Source: Agrobacterium tumefaciens
GTDB lineage: Bacteria; Pseudomonadota; Alphaproteobacteria; Rhizobiales; Rhizobiaceae
Assembly: GCF_005221385.1 (NCBI RefSeq)
Contig: NZ_CP039903.1
Location: forward strand, 2,046,001 to 2,110,000
Length of the DNA: 64,000 nt
Reading direction: 5' to 3'
The notes under the pieces were generated by a model, which saw only the letters and a list, made by a program, of their open reading frames with translations, ran no database searches and had not been told where the DNA came from. Positions 25,658-34,084 of this stretch are shown piece after piece (position 1 is the stretch's first letter; each line of letters starts with the position of its first letter). The position numbers and the translations under genes are program-made.

Positions 25658-26764
25658 TTATTCGGCGGCGACGATCTTGCCGTCCTGCCACTTGAAGAGC
25701 GAGAAGGTCTGCGACGTCAGGTCGCCATTCTCGCCATAGGTGACCTTGCCGATGGCCGTGGCGAAAGCATCGCCGCTCTTCAGAGCCTTGACAACCGCTT
25801 CGGCATCCTTGGCGCTTCCAGCCTTCTCGATGCCGGCCTTCAACACTTCAACGGCAGCATAGGCATTGAGAGTGAAGGCTTCCGCCGGAATGTTGGCGGC
25901 CTTCAGCGCTTCGGCTGCGGCCTTGCTGTCATCGTTCTTCAGCGCGTCGGAGGCGTTGGTGAAGATCGTGCCTTCGCCAGCCTGCGAACCGATGTTCCAG
26001 AACTCGCTGTTCGACAGGCCGTCACCGCCGATGACGGCGGCCTTGGAGCCGATGTCCTTCAGCTGGCGCACCAGAAGACCAGCTTCCGGATGGTAACCGC
26101 CGAAATAGACGATATCGGCATTGTCGGACTTCAGGCGGGCCGTCAGTGCGCCGAGATCCTTTTCGCCTGGTGTCAGCGCATCATAGAGAACTTCGGTCAC
26201 GCCGCCGGCATTCAGCGTTGCCTTGAAGGCATCCGCGAGACCTTTGCCGTAAGCGCCCTTGTCGTGAATGATGGCGATCTTCTTGTCCTTGAGGTTGGCG
26301 AGAACGTATTTCGCCGCAACCTCGGCCTGCTGGTCGTCACGACCGCAGGTGCGGAAGACGTTGGAAAGGCCACGGTTCGTCAGGCCCGGCGCAGTTGCCG
26401 TGGGAGTGATCATCAGCACGCCGTTTTCGGCAAAGACATCCGATGCCGGAATGGCGACGCCCGACGTCACCGGACCAACGACGAAATGAATGCCTTCGGC
26501 AACGAGCTGGTTGGCCGCGGAAACGCCCTGCTTCGGCTCACCGCCATCGTCGGCCAGCTTCAGCACGATCTGTTCGCCGAGGATACCGCCCTTTTTGTTG
26601 ATTTCATTGACTGCCGTCTGGGCGCCGTTCTTGACCTGGTCGCCATAGGCGGCGACAGGGCCGGTCAGCGGCGCAATCAGCCCGATGACGATTTCGGCAT
26701 GGGCAAGGGGTGCGAATGCGAAGGACGCTGCAAGCGTCACGCTGGTCAATGTCTTCAGTTTCAT
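25658..26764 (-). CDS. Branched-chain amino acid ABC transporter substrate-binding protein (LivJ-like)
   Basis: A 368-residue periplasmic binding protein. The signal peptide is clear ([23 protein letters not shown]), followed by [20 protein letters not shown], the hallmark start of Leu/Ile/Val-binding proteins. The two-lobe type I fold continues with [19 protein letters not shown] and [12 protein letters not shown]. It captures branched-chain or other small neutral amino acids. No permease or ATPase genes are adjacent, so it is an orphan binding protein that must use a transporter encoded elsewhere, as several rhizobial LivJ/LivK proteins do. Confidence 0.9.
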   Translation of the reverse strand: MKLKTLTSVTLAASFAFAPLAHAEIVIGLIAPLTGPVAAYGDQVKNGAQTAVNEINKKGGILGEQIVLKLADDGGEPKQGVSAANQLVAEGIHFVVGPVTSGVAIPASDVFAENGVLMITPTATAPGLTNRGLSNVFRTCGRDDQQAEVAAKYVLANLKDKKIAIIHDKGAYGKGLADAFKATLNAGGVTEVLYDALTPGEKDLGALTARLKSDNADIVYFGGYHPEAGLLVRQLKDIGSKAAVIGGDGLSNSEFWNIGSQAGEGTIFTNASDALKNDDSKAAAEALKAANIPAEAFTLNAYAAVEVLKAGIEKAGSAKDAEAVVKALKSGDAFATAIGKVTYGENGDLTSQTFSLFKWQDGKIVAAE

Positions 26765-27050
26765 CCTGGTGTCTCCTTAAAAGGGGTCGCGGACCCGGTG
26801 AGCGCCATGGGCGTTGACCGAATGAAACCTATCGGACGCCTCCCGGCGAAAACTCGTTCCATGTTTGAATTCCGAGCCTTCAATCTCAACTCATACGGAA
26901 GGTTTGATGATTTATGCAAGTCACCTTTGTTGGATAAGGTCTATTACCTGTAAATCAATCGCCCCGCCCGTCATGATTGCGCCATCAGAACCGATAATCG
27001 ACCCTTCGTAAACCCTTGGCGTTTGCCTGCCAGAAGAGGATAATGCCGGC

Positions 27051-28226
27051 ATGATCGCAGCAGATGACGCATTTCTGACGGGCCTCCCCGTCTTCCGGCA
27101 TTTTGAAGACGTGGCAGACCCGGCGCTTTACCGCGCCCTGCCGCCGGGATGGGGATTGGCCATCGCCGATATCGTCGATTCGACGGCCGCAATCGGCGCC
27201 GGCAGATACAAGTCCGTCAACATGGCCGGCGCGGCGGTCATATCAGGCGTCTCGAACAGTCTTGGCCGCCACGACCTGCCCTTCGTCTTCGGCGGTGATG
27301 GCGCTGCCGTCGCCGTGCCCGCAAATGGACTGCCGCTTGCAGGCATCGCTCTTTCGAACGTGCAGCGCTGGGTGAAGGACGATCTCGACCTTTCGATGCG
27401 GGTCGCCCTGGTCCCGATCGAAGACATCCGCACAAACGGCTTCGATGTCAGGGTCGCACGCTTTCAGGCAAGCGAAGATGTTTCCTACGCCATGTTTTCG
27501 GGCGGCGGCAACAGCTGGGCGGAAGCGCGGATGAAAGACGGGCAATATACCCTGCCAGCCGCCGCAGCGGGTGAGCGGCCGGATCTCACTGGCCTCTCAT
27601 GTCGCTGGAACCCCATTCCGGCCACCCATGGCAAGGTGGTGTCGATCATCGCCGTGCCGGGACCGTCGCAGGATATGCCCGCCTTCCGGCAACTGGTCGT
27701 CGATCTCGTTGACCTGGCCGCACAGGATGCAAGACATGGCCACCCCGTGCCGGAGGACGGACCGAAACTCGGTTTTGTTGGAGAAGGCCTCGATCTGGAA
27801 GCAAAGGCCGGCGCGGCCTATCACGATGGCTGGGGGCAGAAGCGCCGTTCGCTGCGCATCCTCGGCGAAAGCCTGCTCGTCAATCTCCTCGGCCGGACGG
27901 GACTATCGCTTGGACGGTTCAATGCCATGCGTTACCGGCGCTCGGTGGCCAGCAATACCGATTTCAGAAAATTCGATGACGGGCTGAAGATGACGGTGGA
28001 CATAGACGCCGCGCGGCTCGAAAAAATCCATGCCCGGCTGGAACAGGCCCGCTTGTCCGGAACCTGTTATTTCGGCCTGCACGAGCAGGGGGCTGCCTTG
28101 ATGACCTGTATCGTTCCCTCGCCTCTTTCGCGAGATCACATGCATTTCGTGGACGGCGCAGATGGCGGATATGCGGCTGCGTCGAGCCGCCTCAAACGAC
28201 AGATGCAGGCGGCGCCATCCTCCTGA
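27051..28226 (+). CDS. DUF3095 (adenylate-cyclase-like) protein
   Basis: A 391-residue soluble protein of the DUF3095 family. The N-terminal half has the layout of a class III nucleotide cyclase: GLAIADIVDSTAAIGAG near residue 39, where the Asp would be a metal ligand, and PFVFGGDGAAVAVP near residue 80 with the second Asp. The C-terminal part (NFRKFDDGLKMTVD-like stretch) is specific to the family. No membrane or sensor domain is seen. Whether it makes a cyclic nucleotide is unknown. The gene stands alone and converges with the NolR-like gene. Confidence 0.8.
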   Translation: MIAADDAFLTGLPVFRHFEDVADPALYRALPPGWGLAIADIVDSTAAIGAGRYKSVNMAGAAVISGVSNSLGRHDLPFVFGGDGAAVAVPANGLPLAGIALSNVQRWVKDDLDLSMRVALVPIEDIRTNGFDVRVARFQASEDVSYAMFSGGGNSWAEARMKDGQYTLPAAAAGERPDLTGLSCRWNPIPATHGKVVSIIAVPGPSQDMPAFRQLVVDLVDLAAQDARHGHPVPEDGPKLGFVGEGLDLEAKAGAAYHDGWGQKRRSLRILGESLLVNLLGRTGLSLGRFNAMRYRRSVASNTDFRKFDDGLKMTVDIDAARLEKIHARLEQARLSGTCYFGLHEQGAALMTCIVPSPLSRDHMHFVDGADGGYAAASSRLKRQMQAAPSS

Positions 28227-28299
28227 AACCCGCCGGTGTGAGAGGCGCATCTCTTTGCCCTATGGACCCTCTGATGCAAACGCAGGACCCGAAAACGAA

Positions 28300-28322
28300 A
28301 AACCGGCGTCGTGCGCCGGTTT
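28300..28322. terminator. Bidirectional terminator between convergent genes
   Basis: AAACCGGCG (28300-28308) and CGCCGGTTT (28314-28322) pair perfectly with a 5-base loop, between the DUF3095 gene and the NolR-like gene. A-rich and T-rich flanks fit termination in both directions. Confidence 0.75.
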
Positions 28323-28363
28323 CAACGGATATGTTGCCGTAAAGGCCTGAAATGGCCGTGGGA

Positions 28364-28687
28364 TCAAGCGGCAGTCTTGCTGCTGCTCTTCTGCACCTGG
28401 CAATAAATTTCCTCGAGGGATGCGAGGATTTTTTTGACGGATTCGGAATTGCTGGAATAATAGATGGTCTGCGCATCCCGTCGTGTCTTGACCAGCCGTT
28501 GCGCACGCAATTTGGAAAGATGCTGCGAAAGAGCGGACTGGCTGAGACCAACCTGCGAAGCGAGAACACCGACCGGCACTTCCGTATCCACCAGCGTGCA
28601 TAAGATCATCAGGCGCTTGGGATTCGCCATCGCTGAGAGCAAGTCTGCAGCGGCGATGCTATGTTCCGACAGAGATTGGTTATCCAT
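28364..28687 (-). CDS. nolR: ArsR family regulator, NolR-like
   Basis: A 107-residue winged-helix repressor without the metal-binding cysteines of ArsR itself. The recognition region (VGLSQSALSQHLSKLRAQRL, then VKTRRDAQTIYYSS) is nearly the sequence I recall for NolR of Sinorhizobium, a global regulator of nodulation, conjugation and growth genes that binds AT-rich operators as a dimer. AGGAGA precedes the ATG at 28687; a longer frame reaches 28726. An AT-rich region of about 450 bases lies upstream, where autoregulatory operators would be expected. The assignment to NolR rather than a paralogue is from memory of the family. Confidence 0.75.
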   Translation of the reverse strand: MDNQSLSEHSIAAADLLSAMANPKRLMILCTLVDTEVPVGVLASQVGLSQSALSQHLSKLRAQRLVKTRRDAQTIYYSSNSESVKKILASLEEIYCQVQKSSSKTAA

Positions 28688-28726
28688 ACGCTCAAGTCTC
28701 CTGATGACAGTCGGAAAGACCGTCAT

Positions 28727-29173
28727 GGTGGCTATAATAGGTGTTCCAAAAGAAGTTTTTATAATTCGGCGGATACGTTGTATATACCTAAATCTTGCTT
28801 ATATCGTGTCCCTTTCAAAGACTATTCTTGATCATTTATTTACTTAAGACATCGCGACTAAATTATAATCTTTTTGCCTGATTTTTATCAATTTATCAAT
28901 AACCTTATGTATTAGCGGTAGTATTTATAAGCAGCAAACGATCAGAATTTGAGCGTATAAATCCTGACGACCAGTGACCGGTTTTGAGGCTGCAATCTTA
29001 TACCACCTTAAATTTAGCAACGGCCTACAGAATCTAGATTAACTTTGCGCAATTTTCTCGAAATTTGCAATATGATTTTTATTAGTAATTATTTTCATGC
29101 ATAACTTGTGATACCAAAAATATTCTTTGCTACCATGGGAAGGTATAACTTGCGCTGCAACGTCCGTTTAAAA
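28727..29173. other. AT-rich non-coding region upstream of the NolR-like gene
   Basis: About 450 bases that are far more AT-rich than the surrounding DNA and contain no credible ORF, tRNA-like fold or repeat shared with the rest of the window. It must hold the promoter of the NolR-like gene. An untranslated RNA cannot be excluded. Confidence 0.5.
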
Positions 29174-29210
29174 GCATAAAGGGCCATCCATCACGGAAGG
29201 CCCTTTATGC
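29174..29210 (-). terminator. Terminator of the choXWV operon
   Basis: GCATAAAGGGCC (29174-29185) and GGCCCTTTATGC (29199-29210) form a perfect 12-bp stem with a 13-base loop, directly downstream of choV on the minus strand. Confidence 0.75.
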
Positions 29211-29230
29211 TGTTCTCGCAGAAAAAAATA

Positions 29231-30277
29231 TTATTTTTTTCGGTGACGGGTCAGCCCGGTCACGATCTCATCTGCGGAAATCGTGCCTATGATGGCGCCA
29301 TTGTCGACGACACCGATCGCGCCCGAATGCTTCGCAAGCGCATCGAGAATGTCGATCAGCGGCGATGACGCAAGCGCGGTGGCGGCCACGGTCAGCCGCC
29401 CGTTTCGCTCGTCGACACCCGGTTTCATCACGTCGGCGGCGGTGAGCATCGAGATCGGGTTCATGTTCTGCACGAAGTCAGCGACATATTGCGTGGCCGG
29501 CTGCTTGACGATCTGCTGTGGCGTACCGCACTGGATGATGCGCCCGCCTTCCATCATGGCGATGCGATTGCCGATGCGGAATGCTTCGTCCAGATCGTGG
29601 CTGACGAAGAGAATGGTCTTCTTCAGCCGGCTCTGGAATTCCAGGAGCTCGTCCTGCAAACGGCTTCTGATGAGCGGATCGAGCGCCGAAAACGGCTCGT
29701 CCATCAAGAGAATCGGCGCTCCGGTGGCAAAGGCCCGGGCCAGCCCCACGCGCTGCTGCATGCCGCCGGAAAGCTCCCCCACCTTGCGGTCGGCCCAGGC
29801 GGACAGGTTCACCAGCTCCAGCTGCTCGGCCACCATGCGTTTGCGCTCTGCTTCCGGCACGCCGGAAAGCTCAAGCCCGAAACCGACATTGTCGGCCACA
29901 TTGCGCCAGGGCAGAAGGCCGAATTGCTGGAACACCATCGAAACCGTATGCGTGCGCAGGTCGCGCAGCGTCTTCGCCGGGCAGCGATAGGGATCGACAT
30001 AACCGGACTTGGTCTTCACACCGACATTGCCGCGCACCACCGGCGCCAGACCATTGACGGCGCGAAGCAGCGTCGATTTTCCGGATCCGGAAAGCCCCAT
30101 GAGCACGAGGATTTCGCCTTCACTCACCGACAGCGACGCATTGGCAACACCGAGCACCAGCCCGGTCTCGCTATTGATCTCGTCACGGGTACTGCCTTTG
30201 TCGATCATCGGCAGGGCGGCATCGGGCCGGTCACCGAAAACGATGTCGACATTTCCGAAGATGATGGCATCACTCAT
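29231..30277 (-). CDS. choV: Choline ABC transporter ATP-binding protein
   Basis: A 348-residue ATPase of the ProV/OpuAA type. Walker A is GLSGSGKSTLLRAVNG near residue 58, the signature LSGGMQQRVGLARA near 165, Walker B LLMDEPFSALDP near 185, and the H-loop VSHDLDEA. The C-terminal 70 residues form a CBS-like regulatory domain (SSPLIDILDALAKHSGAIGV), which in this family senses ionic strength or nucleotides. Its ATG overlaps the choW stop codon (ATGA). With choX and choW it forms the choline importer well known in rhizobia, feeding betaine synthesis and phosphatidylcholine formation. Confidence 0.92.
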   Translation of the reverse strand: MSDAIIFGNVDIVFGDRPDAALPMIDKGSTRDEINSETGLVLGVANASLSVSEGEILVLMGLSGSGKSTLLRAVNGLAPVVRGNVGVKTKSGYVDPYRCPAKTLRDLRTHTVSMVFQQFGLLPWRNVADNVGFGLELSGVPEAERKRMVAEQLELVNLSAWADRKVGELSGGMQQRVGLARAFATGAPILLMDEPFSALDPLIRSRLQDELLEFQSRLKKTILFVSHDLDEAFRIGNRIAMMEGGRIIQCGTPQQIVKQPATQYVADFVQNMNPISMLTAADVMKPGVDERNGRLTVAATALASSPLIDILDALAKHSGAIGVVDNGAIIGTISADEIVTGLTRHRKK

Positions 30278-31125
30278 AGGTCATCCTCCGCACCGGGAAG
30301 TCGGAAAAGCCGGTCGAGAACGATCGCCAATATGACGATGCATAGTCCCGCCTCGAAGCCCATGGAGATATTGACGGTGTTGAGCGCGCGCACCACCGGT
30401 ACGCCGAGCCCGTTGGCGCCGACGAGAGCGGAGATGACCACCATCGACAGCGACAGCATGATCGTCTGGGTCAAGCCCGCCATGATTTGCGGCGCAGCGA
30501 AGGGAAGCTCCACCTTGCGCAGAACCTGAGACGGCGTCGCACCGAAGGCGACCGCCGCCTCCACCAGCGCCGGCGGCGTCGAGACGATGCCGAGGCGGGT
30601 AAGCCGCACGGGGGCCGGAATGGCGAAGATGACGGTGGCGATGAGCCCCGGAACCATGCCAAGGCCGAATAGCACCAGCGCCGGAATGAGATAAACAAAG
30701 GTCGGGATGGTCTGCATCAGGTCCAGCACCGGGCGCATGCCGGCATAGATCCATTTACGCCGTGCCGCCAATATGCCGAGCGGTATGCCGATGATCATGC
30801 ACACAGCGCTCGCGGCAATCACCAGCGCCAACGTTTCCGTCGTGGCCTTCCAGTAACCGAGATTGATGATGAGCAGCAGGCCGAGCGCCGTGAAGAGCGG
30901 CATACCGACCGAGCGGCGTGTCCAGGCCGAAAGCGCCGTCAATATCGCGACGATGATCAGCGGATGCGGCGCCTGCAAAACATAAAGCAGGGCGTTGATG
31001 ACGCTTTGGAAGATGAAAGAAAGCCAATCGAAGAAAAAAGCGAGATTGCCGGTCAGCCAGTCGATGGCCTCCTTGGCATATCGGCCGACAGGCAGGCGGT
31101 TTTCAGGAGCGCTGAGCCATTCCAC
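30274..31125 (-). CDS. choW: Choline ABC transporter permease
   Basis: A 283-residue inner-membrane permease of the ProW type, with five to six helices and the EAA-like loop VEAAVAFGATPSQVLRKVELPFA that contacts the ATPase. Start GTG 31125 (protein beginning EWLSAPENRLPVGRYAKEAI after fMet) matches the family start; the open frame extends to 31239 without homology. It lies between choX and choV and overlaps choV by four bases. The long gap to choX (about 190 bases) may hold an RNA hairpin that sets different expression levels of binding protein and permease. Confidence 0.88.
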   Translation of the reverse strand: MEWLSAPENRLPVGRYAKEAIDWLTGNLAFFFDWLSFIFQSVINALLYVLQAPHPLIIVAILTALSAWTRRSVGMPLFTALGLLLIINLGYWKATTETLALVIAASAVCMIIGIPLGILAARRKWIYAGMRPVLDLMQTIPTFVYLIPALVLFGLGMVPGLIATVIFAIPAPVRLTRLGIVSTPPALVEAAVAFGATPSQVLRKVELPFAAPQIMAGLTQTIMLSLSMVVISALVGANGLGVPVVRALNTVNISMGFEAGLCIVILAIVLDRLFRLPGAEDDL

Positions 31126-31312
31126 GGTAAGAAAAGACCTTTCGTGAACAAATGCAGAAACGACGGCCGGCAGCGAGACTGCCGGACGCGGTGCTGGCGC
31201 GTGACCTGCGATGCGATAAAATTCGCCGGCTGAGGTCATGCATGGGCATCGTTATTTCCCGCTGCAATCCGGCCTGTCGCACAGGCCGGACGCAGTCATG
31301 CATAGTCTTGCG

Positions 31313-32266
31313 TTAAAGGCCCAGTGCCTTCTTGGCGGCGGGCAAGGCGTCGGCACTACCGTCCTTGGTCTTGACGTTGGCGAGCCATGGCTCGATCGCT
31401 GCCGGATTGGCCTTCAGCCAGGCGGTCGCTGCCGCTTCGCCCTCAAGGCCGTCATTCAGGATCTTGCCCATGATCTCGTTTTCCATGGGCAGGGAAAATT
31501 GCAGGTTCTTCAAAAGAGTGCCGACATTCGGGCATTCCTCGACATAACCCTTGCGGACATTGGTATGGATCGTCGCGCCGCCGAGATTGGGGCCGAAGAC
31601 CTCGTCGCCGCCGGTCAGATAGGTCAGCTTGAAATTCGCATTCATCGGATGCGGCTCCCAGCCGAGGAAGACGATCGGCTCGCCGGATTTTTCCGCACGG
31701 GCAACCTGCGACAGCATGCCCTGTTCGGAAGACTCCACCACCTCGAATGATTTCAGGCCGAAACTGTCCTTGGCCACCATGTCGAGTATCAGGCGATTGC
31801 CGTCATTGCCCGGCTCGATGCCGTAAATCTTGCCGCCAAGATCGGCGCTATGGGCGGCGATATCCTTGAAGTCTTTGATGCCGAGTTCCGCGCCCTTGGC
31901 GTTGGTCGCCAGCGTGTATTTCGCGCCCGTCAGGTTTTCACGCACCGTCTCAACAGATTTGTCCTCGCGGTAAGGCGCGATATCGCCTTCCATGGTCGGC
32001 ATCCAGTTGCCGAGGAAGACGTCGATGTCCTTGTTTTTCAAGGATGTATAGGTAACGGGTACGGAGAGAAGCTTGACGTCGGTTTCATAACCCAGGCTTT
32101 TCAGAAGTACGGTGGCGGTCGCCGTTGTGGCCGTGATGTCGGTCCAGCCAACATCTGAAAAACGCACCGTACCGCAACTTGCCGGCTCGGCGGCACCGGC
32201 CACGCTGAACGTCATGGAGGAGATTGCTGCGGCCAAGGCCAGACAGCGACTTTTATTTGCAAACAT
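31313..32266 (-). CDS. choX: Choline ABC transporter substrate-binding protein
   Basis: A 317-residue periplasmic binding protein of the OpuAC/ProX-like fold. The signal peptide covers residues 1-23 (ending SVAGAAEP). The mature protein shows FSDVGWTDITATTATA, FLGNWMPTMEGD, YGIEPGNDGNR and FLGWEPHPMN, placing four aromatic residues for a cation-pi box around the trimethylammonium of choline, as known for ChoX. ATG 32266 with GGGAG 6 bases upstream is preferred over the longer frame start at 32305. It is the first gene of the operon. Confidence 0.93.
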   Translation of the reverse strand: MFANKSRCLALAAAISSMTFSVAGAAEPASCGTVRFSDVGWTDITATTATATVLLKSLGYETDVKLLSVPVTYTSLKNKDIDVFLGNWMPTMEGDIAPYREDKSVETVRENLTGAKYTLATNAKGAELGIKDFKDIAAHSADLGGKIYGIEPGNDGNRLILDMVAKDSFGLKSFEVVESSEQGMLSQVARAEKSGEPIVFLGWEPHPMNANFKLTYLTGGDEVFGPNLGGATIHTNVRKGYVEECPNVGTLLKNLQFSLPMENEIMGKILNDGLEGEAAATAWLKANPAAIEPWLANVKTKDGSADALPAAKKALGL

Positions 32267-32600
32267 CGCTTGCTCCCTGTTTTTTCGTTCCCTTGCCATT
32301 ATCAATATCTGCCGGCCACAATCAACTCGCGTGCATTTGCGTGCTTTGGCCCACCGTTTGCGACAAAACCGTGAAAATGTCGGTCTTTAACGGCGTAAAG
32401 GCGAGAATGGCAGGCCGTGGAAATCTGTGTTTTTTCCATCGCCGCACTTTTCAACCCGCTTGTTCGCCGTCAAAAGACGCAGATTGCAACATCGTTCAGG
32501 AATGAGAATCGGTTTTGCGCAGGCGCGATGCGCCGATTCAAGAGGTTGGAGCATTGTTACGGCGCGTCCGAAGGACGCAAAGGCGCTTCGGGAGTGGATA

Positions 32601-33182
32601 ATGGCAAAACTCTATTTCAATTATGCGGCAATGAATGCCGGCAAATCGACCATGCTGCTGCAGGCGTCCTATAATTATCAGGAACGCGGCATGCGCACGC
32701 TGATCTTCACGGCCGCCTTTGACGATCGGGCGGGTGCCGGCCGGGTGGCATCGCGCATCGGCCTTTCTTCCGACGCCCGGACCTTCGACGAAAGCACGGA
32801 TATCTTCGCCGAAGTATCGGCCCTCAATGCCGAAGCGCCGGTCGCCTGCGTATTCATCGACGAAGCCAACTTCCTTTCGGAACACCATGTCTGGCAGCTG
32901 GCCGCCATTGCCGACCGGCTGAACATCCCGGTCATGACCTATGGGCTGCGCACCGATTTTCAGGGCAAGCTTTTTCCGGCCTCGAAGGAACTGCTCGCCA
33001 TTGCCGACGAGCTTCGCGAAATCCGCACAATCTGCCATTGCGGCCGCAAGGCGACGATGGTTGCCCGTTTCGACAATGCGGGCAATGTCGTCAAGGAAGG
33101 CGCGCAGATCGATGTCGGCGGCAACGAAAAATATGTGTCCTTCTGCCGCCGCCACTGGGTGGAAACGGTGAAGGGCGGCTAG
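32601..33182 (+). CDS. tdk: Thymidine kinase
   Basis: A 193-residue type II thymidine kinase, which phosphorylates thymidine to dTMP in nucleoside salvage. The P-loop is AAMNAGKSTMLLQ (residues 9-21), the Walker B-like segment VFIDEANFLSE carries the catalytic Glu, and the lid/zinc region has the paired cysteines ICHCGRKATM and FCRRHW. GGAG at 32591-32594 precedes ATG 32601; the open frame upstream is not conserved. It stands alone, followed by a family D repeat. Confidence 0.95.
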   Translation: MAKLYFNYAAMNAGKSTMLLQASYNYQERGMRTLIFTAAFDDRAGAGRVASRIGLSSDARTFDESTDIFAEVSALNAEAPVACVFIDEANFLSEHHVWQLAAIADRLNIPVMTYGLRTDFQGKLFPASKELLAIADELREIRTICHCGRKATMVARFDNAGNVVKEGAQIDVGGNEKYVSFCRRHWVETVKGG

Positions 33183-33282
33183 AGCATTTCCAGGAAAAGT
33201 GCCCCCATTTCCGTCCTGAAACGCGACTAAACAAAGAGTTAGAGTTTTTCGCCATCCGAAGAAAAGTGAAAGCGCTCTAAAT
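33180..33282 (+). repeat. Intergenic repeat, AGAGCA...AAACAAAGAG family (family D)
   Basis: Begins CTAGAGCATTTCCAGGAAAAG at the tdk stop codon, contains AAACAAAGAG and ends with AAAGCGCTCTA, complementary to its start. Same layout as 21196-21300 on the other strand. Confidence 0.65.
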
Positions 33283-33301
33283 CTGCGTCCGGTTGCCGCA
33301 T

Positions 33302-33315
33302 TTGATTTTTCGCAA
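33302..33315 (+). promoter_or_regulatory. FNR/NnrR-like operator upstream of pseudoazurin
   Basis: TTGATTTTTCGCAA fits the TTG-N8-CAA framework of FNR-type sites. The left half (TTGAT) is perfect and the right half (CGCAA instead of ATCAA) is weaker. It lies 77 bases before the ATG, a usual activating distance. Confidence 0.45.
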
Positions 33316-33391
33316 AGATGGCTGCCCTGCTCCTGCGCTAAGACCACCGAGACACATTCGCGTGGATGTGCTTTCTCTCAGGAGCAAAATT

Positions 33392-33844
33392 ATGCAGAAC
33401 AAAACTGCCAAATTCGCCAGCCTCGCCATCATCGCAGGCCTTTTCGCCTTTCCCGCCCTGTCGGCTGAAATCGAAGTAAAGATGCTCAACAAGGGCAGCG
33501 ACGGTCAGGCGATGGTCTTCGAACCGGCAACCGTCAAGGCCGCCGTCGGTGACGTCATCACCTTCGTCCCGGTCGACAAGGGCCATGATGCGGCAGCCGT
33601 CAAGGAAATGATCCCCGAAGGTGTCGCCGACTTCAAGGGCAAGATGAACGAGACGGTGAAGGTCACTGTCGACAAGGAAGGCGCTTATGTCATCAAATGC
33701 ACGCCGCATCTCGGCATGGGAATGATAGCGCTGGTCGTCGTCGGCGATGCGCCGCCGGCCAATCTGGATGCCGTCAAGAATGGCAAGCTGCCTAAAAAAG
33801 CCCGCGACCGGCTGAACGCCGAGATTGCCAAGCTCGGCCTGTAA
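33392..33844 (+). CDS. Pseudoazurin (type I blue copper protein)
   Basis: A 150-residue periplasmic electron carrier. The signal peptide is residues 1-23 (ending ALSAE). The type I copper ligands are visible: His in [10 protein letters not shown], then Cys, His and Met in [10 protein letters not shown]. Pseudoazurins donate electrons to copper nitrite reductase or nitrous-oxide reductase during denitrification; the FNR-like site upstream fits low-oxygen control. AGGAG at 33380-33384 sets the start. No denitrification enzyme gene is adjacent, although an NnrU gene lies 21 kb away in the window. Confidence 0.92.
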   Translation: MQNKTAKFASLAIIAGLFAFPALSAEIEVKMLNKGSDGQAMVFEPATVKAAVGDVITFVPVDKGHDAAAVKEMIPEGVADFKGKMNETVKVTVDKEGAYVIKCTPHLGMGMIALVVVGDAPPANLDAVKNGKLPKKARDRLNAEIAKLGL

Positions 33845-34084
33845 CAGCATATCCCCGCGGCTCCGCGACGGTAGTATCCGGTGAAGCAGTCTGAGCATGC
33901 CGGAACAGCCGACGCGGACCGCAGGTTGAGAAAAGTTTCGCAATCATGTTGTATCCCGGTTGACCGGGACATATCTGGAAGACAGTAAATGACCGTGGTT
34001 TTTCCGAAGCGCCGAAGGGCGCCCGGTTGAGCCGCGGATTTTCTTCCGGCGTCCAGCCCCACGGGCAGAGGAGACTATGACGAC

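Noticed and set aside
25571..26953. 460-codon frame on the plus strand over the LivJ-like gene
   Set aside because: Antisense shadow; crosses the terminator at 25624-25648 and the start of the real gene.
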